64,000 bases of DNA, taken from CAZMHL01 sp045605445. Its GTDB lineage: Bacteria > Bacillota > Clostridia > RGIG6154. Where the stretch lies: assembly GCA_045605445.1 (NCBI GenBank), contig JAZUPZ010000039.1, positions 62,001 through 126,000 of the forward strand. The letters are read 5' to 3'. A program made the position numbers and the translations under genes. Below are positions 40,340 to 50,134 of this stretch, one piece after another (positions within the stretch are counted from its first letter, which is position 1; every line of letters begins with the position of its first letter). The notes below the pieces were generated by a model that had not been told where the DNA came from, did no database searches, and saw nothing but the letters and a program-made list of their open reading frames with translations.

Positions 40340-41563
40340 CTAATCTATTTTTCTTATAACAGAAATAACTTTATTTGACATTTCACTAAGCTTAATAATT
40401 TTTTCATTAAATAATTTTTCTTCGATTTCTTCTGTTACAAAAGCAGTTTCTTTATCATTTTTATCCGAAATGATTTGTGCGGTTTTGAAAACAGTTTTAA
40501 CATCATCTTCGCAAAAGCTGTTCATTCTTACAAAAAACCTTGAAACATTCTCATCTGAGTTGACGATAAATGAGTTATCTTCAGGTTTTTCCCAGAAAAA
40601 TTCCTGTTTCCTGTTTTTATTTATTGAAATATCTATAATATCTGCAACAACAGCACTGGCAGTCGGAAGCTTACCGGCACCTTTTCCGTAAAACATAACC
40701 TCGTCAGCCATATTGCATTTTACAAGAACTCCGTTGTAAACATATTCTATATTTCCAAGCGGATGAGTTGCCGGTAACATCAAAGGCGAAACTCTCGCAT
40801 ACGCTTTGCCGCCAATATTTTTTCCATATGCAACTAACTTAATTTTACAACCGAGTTTTTCTGCATATTCAACATCCTCGGAGGTAATTTTCGTAATCCC
40901 CTCTGTTTCAATCAAATCGCAATCAAATTCTTTACCTGTTACAATAGACATCATTATAGCAATTTTTCTGCAGGCATCTATACCGTCTACATCGGCAGAA
41001 GGATTGCTTTCAGCGTAGCCTTTTTCCTGAGCCTTTGAAAGCGCATCTTCAAATTTCTGACCGTTTTTGAACATTTGAGTAAGTATGTAATTAGTAGTTC
41101 CGTTCACGATGCCATAAATTTCTTCAACACAGTTTGCTGCAAGACACTGGTTAAGAGGTCTCAAAATCGGGATAGCGCCTCCTACGCTTGCTTCAAACAT
41201 ATAATGAACATTATTTTTAATAGCTATCTCAATAAGTTCCGCACCATGCTTTGCAACCAACTCTTTATTTGAAGTAACCACACTCTTACCCGCTGACAAA
41301 GCTTTTTTTGTAAATGTAAACGAAGGTTCTACTCCCCCAATAACCTCTGCTACAACGGAAATATCTTTATCATTTAAAATATCATCAAAGTTTTTAGTAA
41401 AGAGATGAGCAAATTCGTGACCATCAAAATCCCTGATATCAAGAATTCTTTTAACACGAATTTCATCGCCTGTTTTCTTTGATATCAGTTCATTATTTTT
41501 GTTTATAACCTCAAGAACACCGGAGCCTACAACCCCGAATCCGAGTATAGCTACATTTATCAT
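40340..41563 (-). CDS. hom: Homoserine dehydrogenase
   Basis: A 407-residue enzyme that reduces aspartate semialdehyde to homoserine for threonine and methionine. The NAD(P)-binding loop is AILGFGVVGSGVLE, the catalytic domain has EASVGGAIPILRPL and NGTTNYILTQM, and the signature SADVDGIDACRKIAIM is present. A C-terminal ACT-like feedback domain spans the last ~85 residues. It is the first gene of the hom-rlmB-ACT-DUF711 operon, with a promoter upstream and divergent murC beyond. Confidence 0.96.
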   Translation of the reverse strand: MINVAILGFGVVGSGVLEVINKNNELISKKTGDEIRVKRILDIRDFDGHEFAHLFTKNFDDILNDKDISVVAEVIGGVEPSFTFTKKALSAGKSVVTSNKELVAKHGAELIEIAIKNNVHYMFEASVGGAIPILRPLNQCLAANCVEEIYGIVNGTTNYILTQMFKNGQKFEDALSKAQEKGYAESNPSADVDGIDACRKIAIMMSIVTGKEFDCDLIETEGITKITSEDVEYAEKLGCKIKLVAYGKNIGGKAYARVSPLMLPATHPLGNIEYVYNGVLVKCNMADEVMFYGKGAGKLPTASAVVADIIDISINKNRKQEFFWEKPEDNSFIVNSDENVSRFFVRMNSFCEDDVKTVFKTAQIISDKNDKETAFVTEEIEEKLFNEKIIKLSEMSNKVISVIRKID

Positions 41564-41604
41564 TATAAATTTCTCCTTTTGCTATTGTGTACTATTATCT
41601 GTAT

Positions 41605-41633
41605 ATTATATATCTTTTTTTAAATAATTGCAA
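41605..41633 (-). promoter_or_regulatory. Sigma-A promoter for hom
   Basis: TTGCAA (41628-41633), a 17-bp spacer and TATAAT (41605-41610) on the minus strand. Confidence 0.75.
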
Positions 41634-41651
41634 CATTATTTTCCTTTATTA

Positions 41652-41680
41652 TTGATATTTATGTTAAAATTTGGTATAGT
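41652..41680 (+). promoter_or_regulatory. Sigma-A promoter for murC
   Basis: TTGATA (41652-41657), a 17-bp spacer and TATAGT (41675-41680), 40 bases before the murC ATG. Confidence 0.75.
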
Positions 41681-41719
41681 ATTATTGTAACACAACTGTA
41701 TTAAACGGAGGAAACATTT

Positions 41720-43093
41720 ATGAAAATTTTCAACACAGACAATTCAATGACCGTACATTTTATCGGCATTGGCGGAATAAGTATGTCTTCCCTTGCTCAT
41801 ATACTCATAAATAGCGGTTATAAAGTTACAGGCTCTGATATGAACAGCAGTCATATTACCGAGAAACTTCAAAAACTTGGAGCAAAGATTCATATAGGTC
41901 ATGATGAGGATAATATAGGCGAAGCAGCTCTTGTGGTTTACACCGCAGCAATCCCCAAAAACAACTCTGAATTTGTTGCTGCACAAAGAAAAAAAATCCC
42001 TCTCGTTGAACGCTCTGTTTTCCTTGGAGAACTGATGAAAAATTACAAAGATTGCTGTTGTATCAGCGGCACCCACGGCAAAACAACAACAACTTCGATG
42101 GTTGCTCTCATTATGCTTGAAACAGCACTTGATCCGACAATTCTTATCGGCGGCGAATTAAAACAAATTGACGGTAATATAAAAATTGGCGGAAATGATG
42201 TTTTTGTAACAGAAGCTTGTGAATATGTTGAAAGCTTCCTTAAATTTTCCCCCACCAAGGCTATTATCACCAATATTGACGAAGACCATCTGGATTACTT
42301 TAAAGATATAAACCATATCATCTCCTCATTTAACAAGTTTTGTTCACTTATTCCAAAGGACGGCGTTGTAGTTGTTAATAACGATGACGAAAATATGGAA
42401 AAGGCACTTTCCGGAATAAATTGCAACATAATAACTTACGGGATGAAAGATAATTCCGATTATTACCCTGAAAATCTTACTCAGGATAAATTTGGAATTT
42501 GTTCTTATGATTTGTTTTTCAAAGGAAAATTTCTTGGAAAAATCAGTTTAAGTGTTCCTGGTGAGCATAATCTTCTTAACAGTCTTGCAGCTGCTGCTAT
42601 GTGTATTGCGCAAGGTTGTTCCTTTGAGGATGTAAAAAACGGTCTTGCCAAATTCAAAGGAACAGCACGCCGTTTTGAAATTAAAGGAACATATAACGGC
42701 GCAACGATCATTGATGATTACGCTCATCATCCCACAGAAATCAAAGCAACCCTTTCTGTATGTAAAAAAATCAATCCTGAAAAAATAACAGCAGTTTTTC
42801 AGCCTCACACCTATTCAAGAACTAAAGCTTTGTTTGATGAATTCACAGAGTCCTTCTACGACGCTGATGAAGTGATAATAACTGAAATCTATGCTGCAAG
42901 AGAAAGGGATGACGGGTCTGTTTCATCACAAGAACTTGTAAAAACAATGGTTCAAAAAGGAATTAAAGCCGTTTATATAAAAAATACAGAAGATATTGAA
43001 GAATATCTGAAAAACACTGCAGCACCTGACAGGATAATAATTACCATAGGTGCTGGAAATGTTTATAAAATCGGCGAGAATATACTGAAATAA
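41720..43093 (+). CDS. murC: UDP-N-acetylmuramate--L-alanine ligase
   Basis: A 457-residue Mur ligase that adds L-Ala to UDP-MurNAc in the cytoplasm. The N-terminal UDP-binding loop is VHFIGIGGISMSSLA, the ATP loop is ISGTHGKTTTTSMVA, and EACEYVESFL and TNIDEDHLDYF are the central motifs; DDYAHHPTEIKATL lies in the C-terminal domain and identifies MurC rather than MurD/E/F. It leads a plus-strand run murC-M16-M16-lgt with short gaps. Confidence 0.97.
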   Translation: MKIFNTDNSMTVHFIGIGGISMSSLAHILINSGYKVTGSDMNSSHITEKLQKLGAKIHIGHDEDNIGEAALVVYTAAIPKNNSEFVAAQRKKIPLVERSVFLGELMKNYKDCCCISGTHGKTTTTSMVALIMLETALDPTILIGGELKQIDGNIKIGGNDVFVTEACEYVESFLKFSPTKAIITNIDEDHLDYFKDINHIISSFNKFCSLIPKDGVVVVNNDDENMEKALSGINCNIITYGMKDNSDYYPENLTQDKFGICSYDLFFKGKFLGKISLSVPGEHNLLNSLAAAAMCIAQGCSFEDVKNGLAKFKGTARRFEIKGTYNGATIIDDYAHHPTEIKATLSVCKKINPEKITAVFQPHTYSRTKALFDEFTESFYDADEVIITEIYAARERDDGSVSSQELVKTMVQKGIKAVYIKNTEDIEEYLKNTAAPDRIIITIGAGNVYKIGENILK

Positions 43094-43115
43094 AACATAT
43101 ACGAAAGGATTATAA

Positions 43116-44351
43116 ATGAATAAACAGATTATTTGCATTAACGATACCAAATTCAAAACCGCAGCTATCTCTGTTAATTTTTATAGAAAACTGAATCGCA
43201 AAGAAGTTACCTTCAATGCTCTTCTTCCTTCGGTAATGAGACAGGGATGTGAGAAAATACCCTCAACTTATGAACTCAATTGTTATCTTGGGGATTTGTT
43301 CGGCGCTTCACTTTTCACCGATACAAAAAAATGCGGTGACACTCAAATTATTTCTTTTCTTGTGTCTACTGTTTCAGATTCATTTGAAAAAGAAGAGCTT
43401 CCATTCGAAAAATCTATTGATATACTGAACGAAATAATCTATCATCCACTTTGCATAAACGAAGCCTTCTCTTCAAAATACGTTGAAACTGAAAAGAAAA
43501 ACCTTAAAGAATTGATAGAATCGATAAAAAACGATAAAAGAGAATATGCAAAAAAAAGGGTTATAGAAGAAATGTATAAAGACGAATCTTTTGGGATTTT
43601 TGAGTACGGATATGTTTCTGATCTTGAAGAAATTAACGAAAGAACTCTTTATGAATATTATAAACATTTTATAAATACATCTGATGTTAAAATTGTTGTT
43701 TGCGGCAACTTTGATAAGGAAAGAATTACCGAGAAGTTAGAAAAAACCTTTGATTTAGCAACCAACCAAAATGCTATACCTGAAATTTCACACGGTAAAT
43801 TTCGTGAAGAAGTCCAATATGTTTGCGAAACTGCTGAAATCACTCAGGGAAAACTTGCAATCGGTTACCGAACCAATATAACAAAAGAAAACGATCTTTA
43901 TTTTGCTATGCTGGTGTTGAATAATCTTTTTGGTGGGGCACCACACTCAAAACTGTTTACCAATGTAAGAGAAAAGCTTTCTCTCGCCTACTATGCAGGA
44001 AGCGGATATAACTCTTTCAAAGGACTACTTCTTGTAAACTGTGGAATTGAGTTTGATAAATACGAAGTAACTCTTTCTGAAGTTGAAAATCAGCTTCAGA
44101 AAATTAAAGATGGTGAAATAACAGAAGATGAAATAACATTTTCCAAAGCTGCTCTTATAACAGGTTATCGTGCTTTAAGCGACAGTCTCGGATCTGTTAT
44201 TTCCTTTTACACCTCTCAATCAATAGGAAAAACAAGATTTTCACCGGAGGGTTTTATCGAAAAGATTAATTCGGTCACAAAGTCTGAAATTATATCAGCA
44301 GCTCAATCAATAAAAGCCGACACCGTGTATTTCCTGAAAGGAGAAAACTGA
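43116..44351 (+). CDS. M16-family peptidase-like protein lacking the zinc site (YfmF-type)
   Basis: A 411-residue member of the pitrilysin (M16) family. The two-half M16 fold is recognisable (PSTYELNCYLGDLFGASLF and VREKLSLAYYAGSGYNSFKGLL), but the HxxEH zinc motif expected near residue 50-60 is absent, so it is catalytically inactive on its own. In such gene pairs the inactive subunit pairs with an active partner, here the next gene, whose ATG shares one base with this stop. Relatives are encoded in Bacillus as yfmF-yfmH. The substrate is unknown. Confidence 0.85.
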   Translation: MNKQIICINDTKFKTAAISVNFYRKLNRKEVTFNALLPSVMRQGCEKIPSTYELNCYLGDLFGASLFTDTKKCGDTQIISFLVSTVSDSFEKEELPFEKSIDILNEIIYHPLCINEAFSSKYVETEKKNLKELIESIKNDKREYAKKRVIEEMYKDESFGIFEYGYVSDLEEINERTLYEYYKHFINTSDVKIVVCGNFDKERITEKLEKTFDLATNQNAIPEISHGKFREEVQYVCETAEITQGKLAIGYRTNITKENDLYFAMLVLNNLFGGAPHSKLFTNVREKLSLAYYAGSGYNSFKGLLLVNCGIEFDKYEVTLSEVENQLQKIKDGEITEDEITFSKAALITGYRALSDSLGSVISFYTSQSIGKTRFSPEGFIEKINSVTKSEIISAAQSIKADTVYFLKGEN

Positions 44352-45646
44352 TGAACAAAGCCATTATAACCATCAACAAAACGCTTGGCGAAACAAACTA
44401 TATTTACACCCACGAAACAGGACTCAGAATAATTATTTCTCCTAAAAAAGGTTTCTCCAAAACAACCGTAATGTTTGGAACAAATTTCGGTTCAGTAACA
44501 AACAAATATTACGATAATGTTGCCCACTCCGAAATAATTTTGCCCGATGGAATTGCACATTTTCTTGAACACAAGCTTTTTGAAGCTGAAGATGGCGATG
44601 CTTTCACAAAATATGCTAAAACCGGGGCCAGTGCAAATGCATATACTTCTTTCACAAATACTGTCTACTATTTTACATGTACAGACAAAGTAAAGGAAAA
44701 CATTAAAATCCTTGTTGAACTAATGCAAACACCATATTTCACAAAAGAAAATGTAAACAAAGAGCAAGGTATAATCGGTCAGGAAATAAATATGTATCTC
44801 GACAGTCCTGACTGGCGTGTTTACTTTAATATGCTAACCGCAATGTATAAACTGAACCCGGTCAGAATTGACATCGCCGGATCGGTAGAGTCAATTTCAG
44901 AAATAACCCCCGAACTTCTTTATGAATGTTATTCAAAGTTCTATGCAGGAAAAAATATGGCAATATCAGTTTGTGGCGATGTTGACCCCGATGAAATCGC
45001 AACATATATCGACACTTTGCTTACAAAAATAAATCCAAGTGCAGATATTACCGTAGATGAAGTCGATGAGCCGGAAGAGACAGAAAAAAACTATATAACA
45101 CAGACCCTCGATGTAAGTATTCCGATATTTAACATAGGATTCAAATCCAACCGCACCGGATTTGTCGGAAAAGACTATGCCAAGCTCTGTTGCATAGGAA
45201 AATGTGCTCTTGATATCCTATTTGGCAAAAGCAGCTTGTTTTATGATACTATGTATAAGAAAGGATATATAAACGATAGCTTCGGAACAGAGTTTTCATG
45301 TGAAAAACAGTTTGTAAACAGTATTCTTTCTGGAGAAAGTAATAATATAGAAGGATTGACAATAGAAGTTCAGAAAACAATAGACAAAGCTACCAACGAC
45401 GGAATTACTGACAGAGAATTTGAAAGGCAGAGCAAAATAACTAAAAGCAGTTATATCAAAATGTTCAACAGTCCCGAGTCGGTTGCAAGGTTTGCTATGG
45501 AGTGCTATTTCAATGGGCACAATATTCTCGAACATATGGAAATCATCAACAGCATCACAAAAACCGATATTGAAGATTTTATAAAAACTATGACAAAAGA
45601 AAAAAGAGTTGTATCTGTTATACTTCCGAAAAACAAGGTGGATTAA
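44351..45646 (+). CDS. Zinc-dependent M16-family peptidase (YfmH-type)
   Basis: A 431-residue active pitrilysin-family peptidase. The inverted zinc motif HFLEH (about residues 70-74) and the distal Glu in EQGIIGQEINMYLD are present, with SANAYTSFTNTVYYF as the family strand. It is coupled to the inactive M16 subunit upstream, which suggests a heterodimeric peptidase for small peptides. No signal peptide is seen. Position between murC and lgt is a conserved Clostridia-type arrangement by my recollection. The role is unknown. Confidence 0.9.
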   Translation: MNKAIITINKTLGETNYIYTHETGLRIIISPKKGFSKTTVMFGTNFGSVTNKYYDNVAHSEIILPDGIAHFLEHKLFEAEDGDAFTKYAKTGASANAYTSFTNTVYYFTCTDKVKENIKILVELMQTPYFTKENVNKEQGIIGQEINMYLDSPDWRVYFNMLTAMYKLNPVRIDIAGSVESISEITPELLYECYSKFYAGKNMAISVCGDVDPDEIATYIDTLLTKINPSADITVDEVDEPEETEKNYITQTLDVSIPIFNIGFKSNRTGFVGKDYAKLCCIGKCALDILFGKSSLFYDTMYKKGYINDSFGTEFSCEKQFVNSILSGESNNIEGLTIEVQKTIDKATNDGITDREFERQSKITKSSYIKMFNSPESVARFAMECYFNGHNILEHMEIINSITKTDIEDFIKTMTKEKRVVSVILPKNKVD

Positions 45647-45651
45647 AAACT

Positions 45652-46458
45652 ATGAACTACATTGCATTCCCTTCTGCAGGAATAGAATTCAACATTAACC
45701 CCGTTGCTTTCACTCTGATGGGCAAAAATATATATTGGTACGGAATAATAATCACTACCGGTATAATTGTTGCAATCCTGTATTGCAGCCTGATGGCAAA
45801 AAATCAAAATATTGATTATAACAATATACTTGACATAGTTCTTTATGGTATCCCGGCATCAATTATTTTTGCCAGACTGTATTACGTTATTTTTTCCTGG
45901 GATAAATACAAAAACAACCTATCCGATATTTTTGCAATTTGGGAAGGCGGTATTGCAATATACGGAGCAATAATAGGTGCAGTAATCACAGCATATGTTT
46001 ACTGCAAAGCAAAAAAACTTAACATATTGAAAATTTTTGACATTTGCATAATGGGAGTAATAATCGGGCAAATAATAGGAAGATGGGGCAATTTTGTGAA
46101 CGTTGAAGCGTTTGGTTCAGAAACCTCATTGCCCTGGAGAATGTCAGTTTACGTAAACGGAAAGCTTTCAGACGTTCATCCAACATTCTTATATGAAAGT
46201 CTATGGAATTTGCTTGGATTTATAATACTAAGTATATTCCTCAAGAGGAAAATTTTTGACGGACAAATATTTTTTTCCTATCTTATATGGTATGGTATAG
46301 GAAGATTTTTTATTGAAGGTCTGAGAACTGACAGTTTATACTTTTTCAACTTCCGGGTTTCCCAAATTGTAGCCTTGCTGTCAGTGTTCGCAGGAATAAT
46401 ATGCATAATTTTCAAATCTGAAAAATTAAATAAGAACAACAAAAAAAGTCCTGAATAA
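45652..46458 (+). CDS. lgt: Prolipoprotein diacylglyceryl transferase
   Basis: A 268-residue membrane enzyme that attaches diacylglycerol from phosphatidylglycerol to the lipobox Cys. About seven transmembrane helices are visible. The signature GRWGNFVNVEAFG (with the essential Arg and Asn), WEGGIAIYGAIIGA, and the conserved HPTFLYESLWN are present. It uses the phosphatidylglycerol that PgsA helps make. It is the last gene of the murC run; the stop lies in the terminator stem. Confidence 0.96.
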   Translation: MNYIAFPSAGIEFNINPVAFTLMGKNIYWYGIIITTGIIVAILYCSLMAKNQNIDYNNILDIVLYGIPASIIFARLYYVIFSWDKYKNNLSDIFAIWEGGIAIYGAIIGAVITAYVYCKAKKLNILKIFDICIMGVIIGQIIGRWGNFVNVEAFGSETSLPWRMSVYVNGKLSDVHPTFLYESLWNLLGFIILSIFLKRKIFDGQIFFSYLIWYGIGRFFIEGLRTDSLYFFNFRVSQIVALLSVFAGIICIIFKSEKLNKNNKKSPE

Positions 46459-46470
46459 TCAGGGCTTTTA
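46441..46470 (+). terminator. Terminator after lgt
   Basis: Stem AAAGTCCTGA/TCAGGGCTTT (one G-T pair) with an ATAA loop, centred at 46455 and overlapping the lgt stop codon, followed by a short T tract. Confidence 0.75.
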
Positions 46471-46479
46471 AAATAATTA

Positions 46480-46508
46480 TTGATTTTCCTATTATTTTAT
46501 TCTATAAT
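46480..46508 (+). promoter_or_regulatory. Sigma-A promoter for the AraC-family gene
   Basis: TTGATT (46480-46485), a 17-bp spacer and TATAAT (46503-46508), about 60 bases before the chosen ATG. Confidence 0.75.
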
Positions 46509-46567
46509 ATATGTGTATTTCAATATTAAATGCTAATATAAAAGCAAAATTATATGGAGTTTTCGAT

Positions 46568-47383
46568 ATGGGTATTGATATTTCTAAAAATTCTGTTATT
46601 ACAGAAATAATAAACAACGTTAACATTGAAATTATTGACAGTGGCGATGCAGTTGTTGACTCTTCCTGGGACGGAAAAGCAGTGTCCGGGCCTTTTTCAA
46701 GACTTTACTATGTTTATGACGGAGAGGCAATTTTTTCTATGGATAACGGAACAGAAACTCACCTCGTTCCCGGATATGCTTACCTTATTCCAAGCAATGC
46801 AACCTTCAGAAACAGATGTATAAAAACCTTTTCGCATTTATTTTTTCACATAAACATTATAAATGCAACAGGATATGACATATTAAAAAAATATTCTCAT
46901 ATTCACAGTATTAAAATAACAGACAGTAAGGTAAACAAGTTGTCATCATATTACCGCAGTAATGACATTTTACACGCTCTTCTTCTAAAAGAAGAAATTT
47001 ATAAAAGTGTAACATCCATTTTAACAAAAATGAGTAATATCGATTTTCAATATACAAATTACTCAATTAACGTAGAAAGAACAATTGAATATATCAAAAA
47101 CAATCTTTCTATACAGTTAAATATTCCTATGCTTTCCAAAATGCTCTATATTTCAGAAAGCACTCTTACAAAACAATTTAAACACGAAGTTGGAATTACC
47201 ATAAGCAAGTATATTGATGACCTTGTTTTTTACAAAGCTCAATGCATGCTTGTTAAAACAAACAAAAGTATAAATCAAATAAGTTCAGAACTTGGTTTTT
47301 GTGATCAGTTTTATTTTTCAAGAAGATTTACGATGAAATTTAACGAAAACCCTCAGAAATACAGAATAAAAAGAAAGACCTGA
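46568..47383 (+). CDS. AraC-family transcriptional regulator
   Basis: A 271-residue regulator with an N-terminal cupin ligand-binding domain (YYVYDGEAIFSMDNGTETHL and GYAYLIPSNATFRN) and a C-terminal double helix-turn-helix (IPMLSKMLYISESTLTKQF, then INQISSELGFCDQFYFSRRF and NPQKYR). Such proteins usually activate polysaccharide- or sugar-use genes. It converges on the BNR/stalk gene cluster and is the only regulator at this locus, so it may control it (inference). ATG 46568 follows TGGAG with 8-base spacing; the frame is open from 46511. Confidence 0.88.
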   Translation: MGIDISKNSVITEIINNVNIEIIDSGDAVVDSSWDGKAVSGPFSRLYYVYDGEAIFSMDNGTETHLVPGYAYLIPSNATFRNRCIKTFSHLFFHINIINATGYDILKKYSHIHSIKITDSKVNKLSSYYRSNDILHALLLKEEIYKSVTSILTKMSNIDFQYTNYSINVERTIEYIKNNLSIQLNIPMLSKMLYISESTLTKQFKHEVGITISKYIDDLVFYKAQCMLVKTNKSINQISSELGFCDQFYFSRRFTMKFNENPQKYRIKRKT

Positions 47384-47424
47384 TTCTTCCGTCTATTTCG
47401 AAAGGTTTTCAGGTCTTTCTTTTC
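47371..47424. terminator. Bidirectional terminator between the AraC gene and the BNR cluster
   Basis: A perfect 12-bp inverted repeat AGAAAGACCTGA/TCAGGTCTTTCT (47372-47383 with 47409-47420) with a 25-nt loop, overlapping the AraC stop and ending next to the convergent gene's stop. Confidence 0.75.
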
Positions 47425-49999
47425 AGCTTTTAATTATTACAAGATTGTTTTCTTCGTTCCAGATAACCTTACATCCCAAGGATTCTGCAACAAATCGCAA
47501 AGGAATCATGGTTCTGCCGTTGTTCAACAAAGGAATTGCATCAAGAGTTTTTTCTGTTCCATTTACTGTTGCAACGGTATTTCCGATTGTAAGTTTTATA
47601 ACAGTATCCTCTTTCGTTCCTGTTACCGTCTGAGTTACATCATCCCACTCGATTTTTGCACCTAATTTTTCAAAAATTTTTCGCATAGGAACAAAGGTTC
47701 TGTCATTTATTATCTCCGGTTCAACATCAAACAATAATGTTTCACCGTCCACTCTTACCCTCACTCTTCCGTCTCTGTATTGGTTTCCAATAATAATCTC
47801 ATCATCAAAATTTATTTTATATTCACCTTTGAGCCATTCTTTGTGTATGCTGTAATCATAAATTATAGTTCCGTTACTGCAAGTACTGACAAGAACTCTT
47901 GTTGTCCCCGGAACAAACACAATATCCTGAACATACCTCTGTCCCGGCATACCTCTTACTATATGCCAGTTGTTACCACCGTCGTATGTCTCGTAAAGGC
48001 CTAAAGTTTTAGTTCCCCAAGTTGTACATTTACCTCCTGCCAACATATGCTCGTGGTTATCAGGATTTTGTGCAATAGCCTGAATTGCACAAGGAGAACC
48101 TTCATATTTTATCAATCCGTTGTCAACTCCGAATTTTTTTGTCTGACCATTGGTAACTTTATAAATGGCACCGCTGTGGCAACCTAACCAAACAGTATTC
48201 ACGTCTTTTCTGTCAGGATAAACAATATATGGTTGTGAAAATTCACCAAGGTCAATCCAGCTTTTTCCGTTATCTTTTGTAAGCATAACTCTCTTACCGT
48301 TTAGATAGTATGCATAATTATTATCAACTTGGGATATGCTCTGGAACTTGTATTCATTTTTCACCCATGTTTTTCCTCCGTCAAAGGATGAATAATCTGT
48401 ACAATAAACAACCCCTTTTTGTTTATTGTTAAACTCTATACTGTTGTATGAAACATTCGCAGGTGCCGTTGGAACTTTTGCCCATGTATTCCCCGAATCA
48501 TAACTTTCATAAAGAGTCTGAGTTGACCATCCACCCAGAGAGGTATACATATGCCTTTTATCAAAAGGATCAACTGCGAAAGCTGCAGAAGTTCCTCCGG
48601 TCAGAGCAAATTTTGCTGAAGGGTAATTTGTCTGAGTAAACGGACCGTCTGTCTTTACTAAGCCTTTGTCAACAGTTGGTATCCATAATGTTCCATTGTC
48701 ATCAAATTCGAAGAAGGATACATTATTTCCTGAATAACCGCTATCGGAATAATTCCAGGTTGCACCGCCATCTGTAGTTTTGTATACAACATCTCTGAAA
48801 GAATAATATGCAACATTCGGCTCTTTTGAACTCACCGCCAATCCTTCTGAAGTGTAACCTACAGATTGTTCAAATGCGTTTCCAAGGTTTACTTTCGGTG
48901 TTTTCCAACTTTTACCCATATCCTCGCTGTACCTTATAGGCATATTCATATTCAGATATACAAGATACATAATTGGTGGTCTGCCGTCATCTCTTAATCC
49001 TCCGAATCTTATAAACATTGGCATTGCTTTCCCATTACCGTTTGTAATAAAGGGTATCTCAATCCACGTATTCCCCTTGTCGTAACTTTCATATATTCCA
49101 CCGGAATATGTTTTTTTATCTTTCCATTCTCCTCTATATATCGAAAACCAATGGTCTTCATCAATAGGATCGGAAATAATGCAGGTAGCTGTCTTCTCTT
49201 CAAGATTTCCGTTAAAAGATTTCCAAATTAATCCCGAATTTGTAGTACCAAAAAGACCTTTGCCATCAACGGCAGTAATAACGGTTTTTCCGTCAGGTGA
49301 AACATACATTCCCCAAACCATTGTGTTCTTTTCAAAGATTTCACCCATTGATTCAAATGTTTCTCCATCATCAGTTGATTTAAACACACCGGTTGATGTA
49401 AGTACATACACATTACCCTTATCATCAAACTGAATGAGGTTTTCGGAACCATTCTCACAGATAATATTCTCAGAAAGCACCTGTTTCCAGGTTTTTCCAT
49501 AATCAACTGATTTATATAATCCGTCAAAAGGAGAAGCATTAACCTTGCTTTTTTCACCTGAGGATTTACCAACAATTCCCTGGGTAATATAAATTTCATT
49601 TTCTTTTGTCGGGTGAAATTCTATATCGGTAATACACCACATATGAATTCCGTCTGTAATACTTTCCCAGTTAACGCCTCCGTCTGTTGAACGCCAGCCT
49701 CCTGCAAGATCGGAACCAAAAATCATAAGTTCAGGATATATAGGAGAAGATTCAAGCGCCGTTATTACCTGACCACCTTCACCGCCTCGTATACCTTCCT
49801 CCATCTGTGGAATAGTCTGCATATGATACATAGTATACCACGGCGTATATTTAGTTGCATTCTGTGCTACAGGATAAGGATAAAAATATGCATCAGAATT
49901 AACATCCAGATCACCATAATCATACAAGCCTTCACTATTTACTGTTATAATATTAAAAAATATTGTTATACAAATACATATAGCAAAAATTTTTTTCAT
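47423..49999 (-). CDS. Secreted BNR/Asp-box beta-propeller protein with C-terminal stalk domain (copy 1)
   Basis: A secreted 858-residue protein. The signal peptide covers about residues 1-24. About residues 60-730 form one or two beta-propellers with many Asp-box (BNR) turns of the form S-x-D-x-G-x-T-W, for example STDGGVNW, SVDYGKTW, STDDGETF and TDGGATW. The opening FGSDLAGGWRSTDGG recalls the TDIGG segment of GH74 endoglucanases, where the first catalytic Asp lies, so a glycosidase is possible but unproven. The C-terminal ~110 residues are a Cu-amine-oxidase-N (PF07833-type) stalk domain (RTFVPMRKIFEKLGAKIEWD). Start at ATG 49999 behind GGGGGGAG. It is the most diverged of three tandem paralogues. 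Confidence 0.8.
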   Translation of the reverse strand: MKKIFAICICITIFFNIITVNSEGLYDYGDLDVNSDAYFYPYPVAQNATKYTPWYTMYHMQTIPQMEEGIRGGEGGQVITALESSPIYPELMIFGSDLAGGWRSTDGGVNWESITDGIHMWCITDIEFHPTKENEIYITQGIVGKSSGEKSKVNASPFDGLYKSVDYGKTWKQVLSENIICENGSENLIQFDDKGNVYVLTSTGVFKSTDDGETFESMGEIFEKNTMVWGMYVSPDGKTVITAVDGKGLFGTTNSGLIWKSFNGNLEEKTATCIISDPIDEDHWFSIYRGEWKDKKTYSGGIYESYDKGNTWIEIPFITNGNGKAMPMFIRFGGLRDDGRPPIMYLVYLNMNMPIRYSEDMGKSWKTPKVNLGNAFEQSVGYTSEGLAVSSKEPNVAYYSFRDVVYKTTDGGATWNYSDSGYSGNNVSFFEFDDNGTLWIPTVDKGLVKTDGPFTQTNYPSAKFALTGGTSAAFAVDPFDKRHMYTSLGGWSTQTLYESYDSGNTWAKVPTAPANVSYNSIEFNNKQKGVVYCTDYSSFDGGKTWVKNEYKFQSISQVDNNYAYYLNGKRVMLTKDNGKSWIDLGEFSQPYIVYPDRKDVNTVWLGCHSGAIYKVTNGQTKKFGVDNGLIKYEGSPCAIQAIAQNPDNHEHMLAGGKCTTWGTKTLGLYETYDGGNNWHIVRGMPGQRYVQDIVFVPGTTRVLVSTCSNGTIIYDYSIHKEWLKGEYKINFDDEIIIGNQYRDGRVRVRVDGETLLFDVEPEIINDRTFVPMRKIFEKLGAKIEWDDVTQTVTGTKEDTVIKLTIGNTVATVNGTEKTLDAIPLLNNGRTMIPLRFVAESLGCKVIWNEENNLVIIKS

Positions 50000-50099
50000 A
50001 ATATTCTCCCCCCTTATTTTTCTACACTTCAATTATAGATGGTAACTTGTTTCATATCTTGTAATATATTGACAAAAAATTATACTATATTAACTATTT

Positions 50100-50129
50100 A
50101 AAAAAGCACCTGTCGCCAGGTGCTTTTTT
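50100..50129 (-). terminator. Rho-independent terminator after BNR copy 2
   Basis: A 13-bp stem (50100-50112 with 50117-50129; core GCACCTG) with a GCGA loop and a T6 tract on the minus strand. Confidence 0.95.
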
Positions 50130-50134
50130 GAATA

